64,000 bases of DNA from Zoogloea sp041908905 (lineage in GTDB: Bacteria; Pseudomonadota; Gammaproteobacteria; Burkholderiales; Rhodocyclaceae), in NCBI RefSeq assembly GCF_041908905.1, contig NZ_JAYREK010000016.1:1-64000 (forward strand), in the 5' to 3' direction. Below are positions 46,467-55,865 of the stretch, in pieces. Every line of letters begins with the position of its first letter. Positions within the stretch are counted from its first letter, which is position 1. The position numbers and the translations under genes were made by a program. Under the pieces are notes generated by a model. That model did not search any database and was not told the DNA's origin. It saw only the letters and a program-made list of their open reading frames with translations.

Positions 46467-47558
46467 TTACTTCTTGGGCTTGCCGCCGGCATCCAGCGGG
46501 GTCCAGAAGTTGCTGAGGCCGTTGTTCTTGAGGGCCGCGTCGAGGTACTTGCGCTCCACCCAGCCGGCGGCGTCCACGTTGCCGCGGACCAGCTTGAGCT
46601 TCTGGGATTCCGCCACGTTGCGCTGGATGTTGGCGATGAACTCCTCGTCGAGCAGCGGGCTGAGGGCGTCCTTGAAGCCCTGGCCGTCGTAGTCCTTTCT
46701 ATAGGCGGAGTAAGGCGTGCCGGACTTGGCCCACAGCTGCAGCAACGCGGTACGGTTCTTGTCGTCGGCGGACCAGGCGGCCTCGCGCACGAAGACATTC
46801 ACCACGCGCTGGAGGATGTCCGGGTGGGCCTTCTCGAACTCCTCGGTGGCGACCATGTAGGCCTGGGCCCGGTCGGCGGCGGCGGCCGGGTCCTGGCGCT
46901 CGTTGTAGATCACCTTGGCGACGCCCCGGTCCTCGAGCGGAAAGAGCTGGGACGGCGCCGTGAACACCGCGTCCACGTCCTTGGTGGCGAGGGCCGCGGT
47001 GGCGGTGTTGGTGTCCATGTTGATGACCTTGAAGTCCTTCTCGCTGAGGCCGTGGCGGGTGAGGAACTTGCCGAAGCCGAGCTGCACTGCGGTGCCCTTG
47101 AAGACCGCCACCTTCTTGCCCTTCAGGTCTTCGATGCCGCGGGCCTGGGAGTCGGCCGGCACGCCGATGGCGTAGGCGGCGCGGCGGTTGTCGGCGGCGA
47201 CGAGCCGGGTCTTCAGGCCGCTGGCCTTGCCGACGATGCCCGGCAGGTCGCCGATGGCGAACACGTCGATGAGCTTGTTGGCGATCGCCTCGTTGAGGGC
47301 CGGGCCGGCGCCCTTGAAGTTGTTCCACTCGATGCGGATGCCGTCGGCCTTGAACTCCTGTTCGAGGGAGCCCTTGATCTGCACGGTGGCGAAGTTCCAG
47401 CTGCCGCCCACCGGGCGGTTGCCGGTGCCGACCAGCGGCAGGCCGATGCGGATCACCTTGGGGGCATCGGCGGCGAGGGCGGCGATCGGGGCCAGCACCG
47501 AGGCGGCGAGGCCGGCGAGGATCAGGCGGCGGGTGATAAGGCGGGTGCGTGAAGTCAT
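46467..47558 (-). CDS. Substrate-binding protein of the organosulfur importer (SsuA/AtsR-like)
   Basis: A 363-residue periplasmic binding protein with a Sec signal peptide (to AALAADAP, about 30). The mature part belongs to the NMT1/SsuA aliphatic-sulfonate family: RIGLPLVGTG, FKGAGPALNEAI, AIGDLPG and DLKGKKVAVFKGTAVQ. It should deliver sulfate esters or sulfonates to the permeases. It follows the porin gene after 24 bases. Confidence 0.9.
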   Translation of the reverse strand: MTSRTRLITRRLILAGLAASVLAPIAALAADAPKVIRIGLPLVGTGNRPVGGSWNFATVQIKGSLEQEFKADGIRIEWNNFKGAGPALNEAIANKLIDVFAIGDLPGIVGKASGLKTRLVAADNRRAAYAIGVPADSQARGIEDLKGKKVAVFKGTAVQLGFGKFLTRHGLSEKDFKVINMDTNTATAALATKDVDAVFTAPSQLFPLEDRGVAKVIYNERQDPAAAADRAQAYMVATEEFEKAHPDILQRVVNVFVREAAWSADDKNRTALLQLWAKSGTPYSAYRKDYDGQGFKDALSPLLDEEFIANIQRNVAESQKLKLVRGNVDAAGWVERKYLDAALKNNGLSNFWTPLDAGGKPKK

Positions 47559-47582
47559 TTTGGCGATTCCTTGTGTTGGGGG

Positions 47583-49022
47583 TCAGAAGCCGAACTGGAA
47601 CTGGGCCAGCAGGTCGTTGGTGGTCTTGTCGGTGGCTTCGAAGGTCGTGCGGTTGAGGTTCAGCTGGAACTTGCTGGTCTCGGCGAAGAACACGTTGAGG
47701 CCCACGGTGTGCACCTTCACGGCGTCGCGGGGCGCGTCGGTGTTGGGGTCGAAGCGGTCGTAGCGGTAGAAGGGCTGGTAGGACTTCGGCCACCAGTCGT
47801 CGTAGCGGCCCTGGGCGCGGTAGCCCTTCACGAACTGTTCGCCGATGTTGTAGAAGAAGGTGCCGGTGTGGGCGCGGCTGCGGCGTTCGGCCACGCTGTA
47901 GGTGGCCTTGGTGCCGGTGGCGTATTCGTCGCGGCCGTCGGTGTATTCGTAGGTCACGCCGAAGGGGTGGTGGTTGTAGGCCACGTCGAAGCCGTAGCGG
48001 TCCTTCTTGCCCTTGTCCACCAGGTCGGCGCCGCTGTTCACGAAGACGTTCTGCTTGCCCCGGTAGATCGAGGCGCCGACGCTCAGCTGGCGCAGCCACG
48101 AGTTGTAGTCGGCCGGCAGGGTGAGGGCGACGCGGCCCACCAGATCCTTGTTGTTGTTGTCGTCCGACTTGTTGGGGCCGTTGCCATTCACCAGGCCGAA
48201 GGCGTAGGTGAGGATGGGTGCGCGGTAGTTGTAGCCGTAATCCACCACCGGGAAGGCGTCGCCGCGGAAGATCAGGCCCACCTGGCGGCGGGCCAGGTCG
48301 AGGTTGCCGAGCGAGGTGAACAGCGCGTTGTTGATCGTCGGCTTGAGGTCTTCAGTGGCCTGCACCTCCTGGCCAAAGGGCAAGAGCTGCTGGCCGAAGG
48401 TGACCGACAGCCGGCCGGTGTCGGCGCTGATGGTCGGCAGGATGTTGTAGGTGAGGTTGGCGTCGATCAGGTTGAGGAAGCTGTTGTTGGTGCCCTGCTG
48501 GGGCGAGGTGCCGAAGCGCAGGGTGTAGTCGAGGTTGCGGCCGTCCTCGTAGTCCTTGTAAAGGTTGCCGTTGAAGCCGATCAGCACGGCGCCCAGGTCG
48601 AAGGAGTTGTTGCGGCCCTTGACGGCGTTGGCGCTGTTGCCGTTGGTGTTGACCGCGGTGTCGGTGGCGCCGTAGCGGGCCTGGATCACCCCGCTCACGT
48701 TGAGGGCGCGGGCCGACAGGGCGGTGCGGGTATCCCGGTCGCGCTGTACCTGGTATTTGAAGTTCTCCAGGTCGGCCTGCAGGCCGTTGATGTCGTCCTT
48801 GCTCGCCACGTTCTCGTCGGGGGCGGCGGCGACAGTGCTCGGGGCGGTGGCGGGCTGGGCCTCCTTGACGGCCTGCAGCTGGCTTTGCAGGCTGCGCACG
48901 GACTCCTGCAGGGCCTTGAGCTGTTTTTCGAGTTCGGCGGTGCTGGGGGCGGCAATTGCCGGCGCGCCGAAGGCGGAGAAGATCAGCGCTGCAAGAAGGC
49001 GCTGGCGATGCGGGGTATTCAT
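47583..49022 (-). CDS. OprP/OprO-type outer-membrane porin
   Basis: A 479-residue porin, first gene of the operon. Signal peptide to AAPAIAAPS (about 25), then a coiled coil (about 27-60, LEKQLKALQESVRSLQSQL), then a 16-stranded phosphate-selective-type barrel with FDLGAVLIGFNG and a terminal aromatic (QFQFGF). Given the operon it probably admits anionic sulfate esters. AAGGGA lies 7 bases before the ATG at 49022; the long upstream frame is non-coding. A sigma-54 promoter lies about 95 bases upstream. Confidence 0.9.
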   Translation of the reverse strand: MNTPHRQRLLAALIFSAFGAPAIAAPSTAELEKQLKALQESVRSLQSQLQAVKEAQPATAPSTVAAAPDENVASKDDINGLQADLENFKYQVQRDRDTRTALSARALNVSGVIQARYGATDTAVNTNGNSANAVKGRNNSFDLGAVLIGFNGNLYKDYEDGRNLDYTLRFGTSPQQGTNNSFLNLIDANLTYNILPTISADTGRLSVTFGQQLLPFGQEVQATEDLKPTINNALFTSLGNLDLARRQVGLIFRGDAFPVVDYGYNYRAPILTYAFGLVNGNGPNKSDDNNNKDLVGRVALTLPADYNSWLRQLSVGASIYRGKQNVFVNSGADLVDKGKKDRYGFDVAYNHHPFGVTYEYTDGRDEYATGTKATYSVAERRSRAHTGTFFYNIGEQFVKGYRAQGRYDDWWPKSYQPFYRYDRFDPNTDAPRDAVKVHTVGLNVFFAETSKFQLNLNRTTFEATDKTTNDLLAQFQFGF

Positions 49023-49116
49023 TTTATTTTCCCTTGGGGTAATGGCTGGCGTGAGCCGTTTTATCTGCGCCAATTCCTGGGTTTGAGTCCGGAATTGCGG
49101 GTGGCCGTTTTTTAAT

Positions 49117-49132
49117 AGCACGTCGCGTGCCA
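49117..49132 (-). promoter_or_regulatory. Sigma-54 promoter of the porin-sulfatase operon
   Basis: On the minus strand TGGCACG-CGAC-GTGCT matches the consensus TGGCACG-N4-TTGCW at all but one position, with exact GG-N10-GC spacing (49131-49130 and 49119-49118). It lies about 95 bases before the porin ATG. Confidence 0.87.
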
Positions 49133-49181
49133 GCTCGATTTGGCGGGAAATAGGGGGTAAATGGGCGTTTCCAGTGGGGCG

Positions 49182-49231
49182 CTGTCGGGTTTTGCACAGT
49201 TGCACCGCACAAATTGTCGTGCGCCGCACAA
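49182..49231. promoter_or_regulatory. Paired activator sites for the porin operon
   Basis: Two palindromic elements, CTGTC-N8-CACAG (49182-49199) and TTGTC-N8-CACAA (49214-49231), are 32 bp apart. Their centres are about 60 and 92 bp upstream of the -24 element, where sigma-54 activators bind. The first contains GGGTTTTGCACAG, also found upstream of the second dioxygenase gene. Confidence 0.65.
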
Positions 49232-49247
49232 TTGGAATTTGATCAAA

Positions 49248-50524
49248 GGGCACCTCGAAAAACCTCGACTCGCCCACCCTTGGTAAACTTACACCGTTCT
49301 GAATCCGCCCCGAGCCGACTCCGATGAAACCGCGCAGCGCCATCAAGACCGACCTGTTCGCCGACGAACACCACCGCAAGAAGATCGACACCCTGGGCGA
49401 CCCGCTCGCCGAGATCGAGTCGTACATCGACTTCGCGACACTGGCAGCCGAGGTGGATCGCATCGCGCCCCGGCCGGTCAGCCCTCAGGGTGGCCGCCCG
49501 CCGTATCCAACCGAAACGATGGTGCGCATCCTGGTCCTGAAGCGGCTGTACAACCTGTCGGACGAGCAGATGGAGTATCAACTGCTCGACCGCATGAGCT
49601 ACAAGCGCTTCTGCGGGCTGGCGAACGCGACGAACATTCCTGATCGCACCACGGTCTGGACCTTCGAGAACCGCATCGGCGAAGCGGGCGCGAAGGCGCT
49701 GTTCGACGGCGTCTCGGCGCAGCTGCTCAAGAAGGGCTTCATCGCCCGGGGCGGGCAGATCATCGACGCGACCCTGGTGCCGGCGCCCAAGCAGCACACC
49801 AGTCGGGGCGAGAAGGCGCTCATCGAGCAAGGCGCAATGCCGGCCGGCTGGAAGCCCGCCAAGCGGCGCCAGAAGGACCTGGACGCCACCTGGACCAAGA
49901 AGCACGGGAAGAGCCACTTCGGCTACAAGCTCTCCATCAACGTCGACGCGAAGTACAAGATCATCCGCAAGATCGAGACCGACACGGCGAGCACCCACGA
50001 CAGCCAGCACTTCGACAACGTGTTCGACACGGTCAACACCAGCCGGGACGTCTATGCCGACCGGGGCTATCCGTCGGCGGAGCGGGAAGCCTGGCTGAAG
50101 GAAAACGGCTTTCGCAACCAGATCCAGCGCAAGGGCCATCGCAACAAGCCGCTGTCTGACTGCCAGCAGCGGCGCAACCAGCGCATCGCCAAGACGCGCG
50201 CGGGTCGAGCACGTGTTCGGGGCCATCGACCAGATGGGCGGCAAGCTGCTTCGCACCATCGGCCAGGCGCGGGCGAACTTTGCGCTGACGATGATGGCGG
50301 CCTGCTACAACCTGAAGCGGCTGGTTTATTTCCAGAAAGCCGGAATCAAGGCCTTCTGACGCCCGAAATGGGCCGAATCGCCGCAGCCCGAGGCGATTCG
50401 AGGCAAAAACGGGACGGCACCGCCGAAGAAGGCGGTGAGTTGCCGAAGGAATTGAACCAGATTCGGTCGCGATCATCGTTGCGCGGCGGGATTTACTGAA
50501 AACCTCGGGTTATTCGAGGTGCCC
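49248..50524 (+). mobile_element. IS5-family insertion sequence
   Basis: The element is 1277 bp. Inverted ends GGGCACCTCGAAAAACC (left) and GGGCACCTCGAATAACC (right, complement) match at 16 of 17 positions. Flanks are a 4-bp direct repeat CAAA (49244-49247 and 50525-50528), the target duplication. It carries one transposase gene, which is frameshifted. Clean duplication suggests recent insertion. Confidence 0.92.
49324..50359 (+). pseudogene. IS5-family transposase, frameshifted
   Basis: DDE transposase of the IS5 group, about 345 residues if intact. The N-terminal part (MKPRSAIKTDLFADE, GRPPYPTETMVRILVLKRLYNL) and the first two catalytic Asp (IIDATLVPAP, YADRGYPS) are in one frame. At 50194-50202 a CG-dinucleotide run appears two bases short. 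The catalytic Glu region (RVEHVFGAIDQMGGK) and the C-terminus to ...FQKAGIKAF continue in another frame, ending at 50359. The in-frame product would lack the Glu and be inactive; either a real mutation or a sequence error. Confidence 0.87.
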
Positions 50525-50597
50525 CAAAGCAATCCATTTATTTGGATAAGGCAGGGCGCCGGATGGGGTGCTCATTGGATTCTTTTCCAGAATCTCG

Positions 50598-50646
50598 CTG
50601 TCGCCGATGCGGCAGGCTGCGGGCGGGGCTGTCCGGATTGCGACAG
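50598..50646. promoter_or_regulatory. Paired activator sites for the AtsK-like gene
   Basis: CTGTC-N8-GGCAG (50598-50615) and CTGTC-N8-GACAG (50629-50646, a perfect palindrome in its arms) are exactly 31 bp apart, with centres 114 and 83 bp upstream of the -24 element. They share symmetry and spacing with the elements at 49182-49231 and 53284-53332. Confidence 0.65.
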
Positions 50647-50718
50647 GGTGTCCTGGACGGGAATCGATATTGGTCGAATTTCTCTTTTGAAACAGTGCCC
50701 AGCCTTGGTTTTAAAAGC

Positions 50719-50734
50719 GGGCACGGTTTCTGCT
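50719..50734 (+). promoter_or_regulatory. Sigma-54 promoter of the AtsK-like gene
   Basis: GGGCACG-GTTT-CTGCT has exact GG-N10-GC spacing (50720-50721 and 50732-50733), one mismatch in each half from TGGCACG-N4-TTGCW. It ends 49 bases before the ATG. Confidence 0.8.
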
Positions 50735-50783
50735 GAAGCGTTGGGCGAGGGAAATCCCCCTTTCAATCTTTCAGGAGAATCCA

Positions 50784-51719
50784 ATGAGCCAGATTCAAAT
50801 CGTTCCCGTCGCCGGCCGTATCGGTGCGGAAATCTGCGGCGTCAAGCTGTCGGCCGATCTTCCCCACGAGGTCGCCGAGGCGATCCGCGAGGCGTGGAGA
50901 AAGTACAAGGTGATCTTCTTCCGCGGCCAGGATCACCTCGACAATGCCAGCCAGGAAGCGCTCGCCAGCCTGTTTGGTGACGGGGTGGCCCATCCGACGG
51001 TGCCGGTGGCCGCCGACAGCCGGTTCATCCTTGAACTCGATTCCCACCGCGGCGGCCGCGCCAATAGCTGGCACACCGACGTGACTTTCGATGTGGCCTA
51101 TCCGAAGGCCTCAATCCTGCGCGCCATCATCGTCCCAGAGGCCGGTGGCGACACCGTGTGGGCCAATACCGCCACGGCCTACGCCGACCTGCCGCCGAAT
51201 CTCAAGGTATTGGCCGACAAATTGTGGGCGATTCACACCAATGATTACGACTACGCGGCCTTCTACCAGGACCCGGACGAACATCAGCGCAGCGGTTATC
51301 GCGAGGTCTTCCGGCGCACGGTGTACGAGACGCGGCACCCGGTGGTGCATGTACACCCCGAAACCGGCGAGCGTAACCTGCTGCTGGGCCATTTCATCAA
51401 GCGCTTCGAGGGCCTGAACGCCAGCGATTCGGCCCAGCTCTTCAGCGTGCTGCAGAACCACGTGATCCGCCTCGAGAACACCGTGCGCTGGCGCTGGCAG
51501 GCTGGCGACGTGGCAATCTGGGACAACCGCGCGACCCAGCACTATGCGATCAACGACTACGGCGACGCCCACCGGGTGATGCGCCGGGTGACCGTCGATG
51601 GCGACGTGCCGGTGAGCGTCGACGGCGAACTCAGCCGCAGCCTGAGCGTCACGCCGCGCAATGCGGAGGCCGCCAATGGCACCAATGGCGCCACGGCCGA
51701 ATTGAACGTCGCCGCCTAG
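50784..51719 (+). CDS. Fe(II)/2-oxoglutarate dioxygenase, AtsK/TauD family
   Basis: A 311-residue enzyme that should oxidise a sulfate ester or sulfonate next to the C-O-S or C-S bond, releasing sulfate or sulfite and using 2-oxoglutarate, O2 and iron. The metal triad is H97 and D99 (SWHTDVTF) and H253 (TQHYAIND); Arg264 and Arg268 are candidate 2-oxoglutarate/substrate residues. Length and motifs fit the alkylsulfatase AtsK slightly better than TauD. The last 30 residues are Ala/Asn-rich. AGGAG lies 6 bases before the ATG. A sigma-54 promoter precedes it. Confidence 0.9.
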   Translation: MSQIQIVPVAGRIGAEICGVKLSADLPHEVAEAIREAWRKYKVIFFRGQDHLDNASQEALASLFGDGVAHPTVPVAADSRFILELDSHRGGRANSWHTDVTFDVAYPKASILRAIIVPEAGGDTVWANTATAYADLPPNLKVLADKLWAIHTNDYDYAAFYQDPDEHQRSGYREVFRRTVYETRHPVVHVHPETGERNLLLGHFIKRFEGLNASDSAQLFSVLQNHVIRLENTVRWRWQAGDVAIWDNRATQHYAINDYGDAHRVMRRVTVDGDVPVSVDGELSRSLSVTPRNAEAANGTNGATAELNVAA

Positions 51720-51728
51720 CAAATGAAC

Positions 51729-51753
51729 AACGGCAGGCCGCGGGGCCTGCCGT
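51729..51753. terminator. Hairpin terminator after the AtsK-like gene
   Basis: AACGGCAGGCC (51729-51739) pairs with GGCCTGCCGTT (51743-51753) over 11 bp with loop GCG. The U-tract is weak on both sides. It separates the gene from the converging regulator. Confidence 0.6.
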
Positions 51754-51845
51754 TCCTGTGTGAAGCGGAGCCGATTCTGGAATGGGAAGCAGAGAAGGGC
51801 CGATGCTCTCGCCGGGGAAGCGTCGGCTATTTGAATGAAACGCCC

Positions 51846-52937
<1,092 letters not shown>

Positions 52938-52952
52938 GGTGGATCCTTCTAT

Positions 52953-53168
52953 TTACAGCTTGGCCAGCGATACTTCGGTGGATTTGACGAAGGCGATCAC
53001 CTCGCTGCCCACCGCCAGCTCGAGATCCTTCACCGAGCGGGTGGTAATTACCGAGGTGACGATGCCGGACGGCGTGGCGACGTCGATTTCTGAAAGCACC
53101 GGGCCTTCGATGATTTCCGAAATGGTGCCGCGGAATTGGTTGCGGACATTGATCGATTTGATGGACAT
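52953..53168 (-). CDS. Molbindin-like TOBE protein (SsuF/Mop type)
   Basis: A 71-residue single TOBE domain (MSIKSINVRNQFRGTI, then SVITTRSVKDLELAVGSEVIAFVKSTEVSL), the size of clostridial Mop and of SsuF. Mop proteins bind molybdate or similar oxyanions. In Pseudomonas putida ssuF belongs to the sulfonate operon, which matches this setting. The ATG at 53168 gives the correct domain; a longer frame upstream is non-coding. It heads the operon with the sigma-54 activator. Confidence 0.85.
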   Translation of the reverse strand: MSIKSINVRNQFRGTISEIIEGPVLSEIDVATPSGIVTSVITTRSVKDLELAVGSEVIAFVKSTEVSLAKL

Positions 53169-53283
53169 GGCGGATTCCTTATTGGCTGGATGAAAGGCCG
53201 AAGTGCCTCTCGATGGGCTCACTTTACCGGACGGCATTGCGCGGGCGAACCATATTTTCCTGAATTGGATATCCGATTTTCTT

Positions 53284-53332
53284 CTGTGTGATTTCCGGCA
53301 GCCTGCGCGGGGGGGCGCGGGGTTTTGCACAG
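53284..53332. promoter_or_regulatory. Paired activator sites for the second dioxygenase gene
   Basis: CTGTG-N8-GGCAG (53284-53301) is followed exactly 31 bp later by a site with only a good right half (CACAG at 53328-53332). That second site shares the 13-mer GGGTTTTGCACAG with the site upstream of the porin. Centres are about 105 and 74 bp upstream of the -24 element. The sites also lie upstream of the divergent molbindin-activator operon and could allow autoregulation. Confidence 0.55.
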
Positions 53333-53395
53333 CGGGGCCGCGCGAGCGCGCCGGTAATTTGCGGAATCCGTTGAATAAAAAGGATTTTTCGAGGC

Positions 53396-53411
53396 TGGCA
53401 CGCTTGCTGCT
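53396..53411 (+). promoter_or_regulatory. Sigma-54 promoter of the second dioxygenase gene
   Basis: TGGCACG-CTTG-CTGCT has a perfect -24 element and one mismatch at -12, with GG-N10-GC spacing (53397-53398 and 53409-53410). It ends 55 bases before the ATG. Confidence 0.88.
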
Positions 53412-53466
53412 GTATTGGCTCAGCCGCCACTCCGGCGCTCATTTCAATTCAACCCGAGGACTTGCC

Positions 53467-54399
53467 ATGACCGATGTTTCCCAATTGTTCCGCGCGCTCG
53501 CCGCCGCTCCGACCTGGGTCGCGACCCAGCCCCAGACCCTCGCCGACGTGACCATCACCCCGACCGGCGGGGCCCTCGGCGCCGTGGTGACCGGCCTCGA
53601 TGCCGCCCGACCCCTCTCCGGCGAGCTGGTACTGGCCCTGAAGCGCGCCTTGCACGACCACCTGATCCTGATCTTCAAGGGCCAGCAGCTCGAGGACGAG
53701 GCTTTCCTGCGCTTCGCGAGCTACTTCGGCGGCATCTTCCGTCCGCCGGCCGAGGTGCCGGTGCTGGCCAGCCAGGCCGCCACCGGCCTGCCGCCGGACG
53801 TGGTGCCGGTCTCCAACGCGGTGGGCCAGGGCGACTACACCGGCCACGGCGAGCTGACCGCCCACGTGGATCACCAATGGACGCCCCAGCCCTCCAGCGG
53901 CTCGCTGCTTTACGCCATCGAGATCCCCAAGAGCGGCGGCCAGACCAGCTGGTACAACACCGTGCAGGCCTACGCGGACCTCGATGCGGAGACCCGCAGC
54001 GAGATCGACCAGCTCCAGCTCATCACCTACAACCCCTTCCTGCGCCCCTTCGACGGCAGCCCGCGGCCGCTCTACCGCTATGCCGACCAGCCGCGCATCG
54101 GCCAGGGCTTTCCGCATCCGCTGGTGCGCACCCACCCGGAGAGCGGGCGGCGCAGCCTGTTCCTGAGCGACAAGACCGAGGTCGAGGTGGTGGGCTATCC
54201 CGACGAACGCGGCGCGCGCCTCGTCGAGCGCCTGCGCGCCCACCTCGCGCGCCCCGAGTACCGCTACGAGCACGACTGGGAGGTGGGCGACATCGTGTAC
54301 TGGGACAACCAGACCACCCTGCATTCGCGGCGCGCCTTCGACCCGTCGGAGCGCCGGCTGCTGAAGCGTGTCAGCCTGGCCGGCGGGCGGCCTTTCTGA
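53467..54399 (+). CDS. TauD/TfdA-family dioxygenase, second copy
   Basis: A 310-residue Fe(II)/2-oxoglutarate dioxygenase, only distantly similar to the one at 50.8 kb. The metal ligands are H133 and D135 (TAHVDHQW) and the His of TTLHSRR near residue 286; ERRLLKRVSL near the C-terminus carries the 2-oxoglutarate Arg. The substrate is predicted to be a sulfonate or sulfate ester because the gene shares the sigma-54 promoter type and activator sites of the organosulfur genes. The ATG at 53467 has AGGA about 8 bases upstream. Confidence 0.87.
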   Translation: MTDVSQLFRALAAAPTWVATQPQTLADVTITPTGGALGAVVTGLDAARPLSGELVLALKRALHDHLILIFKGQQLEDEAFLRFASYFGGIFRPPAEVPVLASQAATGLPPDVVPVSNAVGQGDYTGHGELTAHVDHQWTPQPSSGSLLYAIEIPKSGGQTSWYNTVQAYADLDAETRSEIDQLQLITYNPFLRPFDGSPRPLYRYADQPRIGQGFPHPLVRTHPESGRRSLFLSDKTEVEVVGYPDERGARLVERLRAHLARPEYRYEHDWEVGDIVYWDNQTTLHSRRAFDPSERRLLKRVSLAGGRPF

Positions 54400-54538
54400 G
54401 CGGGGCGGGGGCCGTCCCCGCCGGCTGCGTCCTTTACCTCTGGAAAGCAGCGGCTACTATCAGACGAGGGCCACCCGGGTGCCCGCCAGGGGAGACGGGT
54501 GGGCGATGCCGCGGTTTCAACCTTCCAGGAGACGCCCC

Positions 54539-55138
54539 ATGTCCAAAGTCCTCGTGCTGTATTACTCCACCTACGGTCACATCGAGACCATGGCCGCCGC
54601 CGTGGCGGAGGGGGCCCGCTCCACCGGCGCCAGCGTCGATGTGAAGCGGGTGCCGGAAACGGTGCCCGAGGCCATCGCCGGGCCGGCCCACTTCAAGCTG
54701 GACCAGGCGGCGCCGGTGGCCGCCGTGGCCGACCTGGAGCACTACGATGCGATCATCGTGGGCTGCCCGACCCGCTTCGGCCGCCTGCCTTCGCAGATGG
54801 CCAGCTTCCTCGACCAGGCGGGCGGGCTGTGGGCGCGTGGCGCGCTCAACGGCAAGGTCGGCGGCGCCTTCACCTCCACCGCCACCCAGCACGGCGGCCA
54901 GGAGGTGACCCTGTTCTCGGTGATCACCAACCTGCTGCATTTCGGGATGGTCATCGTCGGGCTGCCCTACAGCTTCCAGGGGCAGATGAGCATCGACGAG
55001 ATCGTCGGCGGCAGCCCCTACGGGGCGACGACCATCGCCGGCGGCCAGGGCCAGCGCCAGCCGAGCGCCATCGAGCTGGACGGCGCTCGCCACCAGGGCC
55101 GGCTGATCGCGGAGACGGCCAACAAGCTGTTTGGCTGA
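54539..55138 (+). CDS. wrbA: NAD(P)H:quinone oxidoreductase WrbA
   Basis: A 199-residue flavodoxin-fold enzyme that reduces quinones by two electrons. FMN-binding YYSTYGHIETMA is at the N-terminus, GCPTRFGRLPSQM in the middle and STATQHGGQE near residue 120; PYGATTIAGG is a WrbA hallmark. The length is standard. AGGAG lies 7 bases before the ATG at 54539. Confidence 0.96.
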   Translation: MSKVLVLYYSTYGHIETMAAAVAEGARSTGASVDVKRVPETVPEAIAGPAHFKLDQAAPVAAVADLEHYDAIIVGCPTRFGRLPSQMASFLDQAGGLWARGALNGKVGGAFTSTATQHGGQEVTLFSVITNLLHFGMVIVGLPYSFQGQMSIDEIVGGSPYGATTIAGGQGQRQPSAIELDGARHQGRLIAETANKLFG

Positions 55139-55167
55139 CGAGGCGCGACGCCGCCGCCTGTAAACGC

Positions 55168-55193
55168 CGACGGGCCGCGCAGGCGGCCCGTCG
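55168..55193. terminator. Hairpin between wrbA and azoR
   Basis: CGACGGGCCGC (55168-55178) pairs over 11 bp with GCGGCCCGTCG (55183-55193), loop GCAG, no T-run. It is placed between converging genes and probably limits read-through. Confidence 0.5.
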
Positions 55194-55251
55194 TGCTGCA
55201 AGGTCTTCACCCCGGGCGGCCGTCAAGCCGCTGCCCGGGGCTGCCGGCCGG

Positions 55252-55848
55252 TCAGGCCAGCGCGGCGATCGCGGCTTCGGCTTCGGCAAAGGCCTTGTCG
55301 GCGGCCTCGGGGCCCATCGCCAGGCCCTCGGCGTAGATGAATTCCACGTCGGTCATGCCCAGGAAGCCCAGCACGCCCTTGAGGTAGGGCACCTGGGAGT
55401 CGGCCGGGGTGTCGCGGTAGACGCCGCCGCGGGCCAGGGCCACATACACCTTCTTGCCCTTGACGAGGCCCTCGGGGCCGTTCTCGGTATAGCGGAAGGT
55501 GACGCCGGCCCGGGCGATGGCGTCGATCCAGGTCTTGAGCTGCACCGGCACACCGAAGTTGTACATCGGCACGCCCAGCACGATCGCGTCGGCGGACTGC
55601 AGCTGGGCGATCAGCGCGTCGTCGAGGGCGACGCGGGCGGCCTGCTCGGGGCTGCGCTGCTCGGCGGGGGTGAACAGCGCGCCGAGGGCGGCTTCGTCGA
55701 GCACCGGGTGCGGGTGGGCGGCCAGGTCGCGCAGCTCGACCACGGCGCCGGGGTTGGCGGCCTTCAGGCGGGTGGTGATGGCGTCGGCCAGGCGGGTGGA
55801 ATTGGCGCCGGCGGAGCGGGCGCTGCTGTTGATCTGCAGGATCTTCAT
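55252..55848 (-). CDS. azoR: FMN-dependent NADH azoreductase
   Basis: A 198-residue flavodoxin-like reductase of quinones and azo compounds. MKILQINSSARS begins the FMN phosphate loop; VPMYNFGVPVQLKTWIDAI and the ARGGVY motif are family features. It lies 17 bases after the pirin gene and likely shares its transcript. Confidence 0.93.
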   Translation of the reverse strand: MKILQINSSARSAGANSTRLADAITTRLKAANPGAVVELRDLAAHPHPVLDEAALGALFTPAEQRSPEQAARVALDDALIAQLQSADAIVLGVPMYNFGVPVQLKTWIDAIARAGVTFRYTENGPEGLVKGKKVYVALARGGVYRDTPADSQVPYLKGVLGFLGMTDVEFIYAEGLAMGPEAADKAFAEAEAAIAALA

Positions 55849-55865
55849 GGGCTTTTTCTCGTGGG

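Larger units (their letters stand above)
50525..50783. other. Regulatory region upstream of the AtsK-like gene
   Basis: No credible gene is present. It contains the right-hand IS target duplication, two paired palindromes (50598-50646) and a sigma-54 promoter (50719-50734). Confidence 0.7.

Noticed and set aside
49205..49232. Direct repeat CCGCACAA (49205 and 49224) as an independent regulatory repeat
   Set aside because: The second copy is part of the palindrome 49214-49231; the first has no equivalent upstream of the other two promoters.
50519..50980. Small open frame across the sigma-54 promoter upstream of the AtsK-like gene
   Set aside because: It overlaps operator and promoter elements and then the dioxygenase gene in another frame; composition is not protein-like.
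53240..53262. Possible sigma-54 promoter on the minus strand for the molbindin-activator operon
   Set aside because: The best candidate has GG-N9-GC spacing, one base short of what sigma-54 requires, and the -24 sequence is poor.
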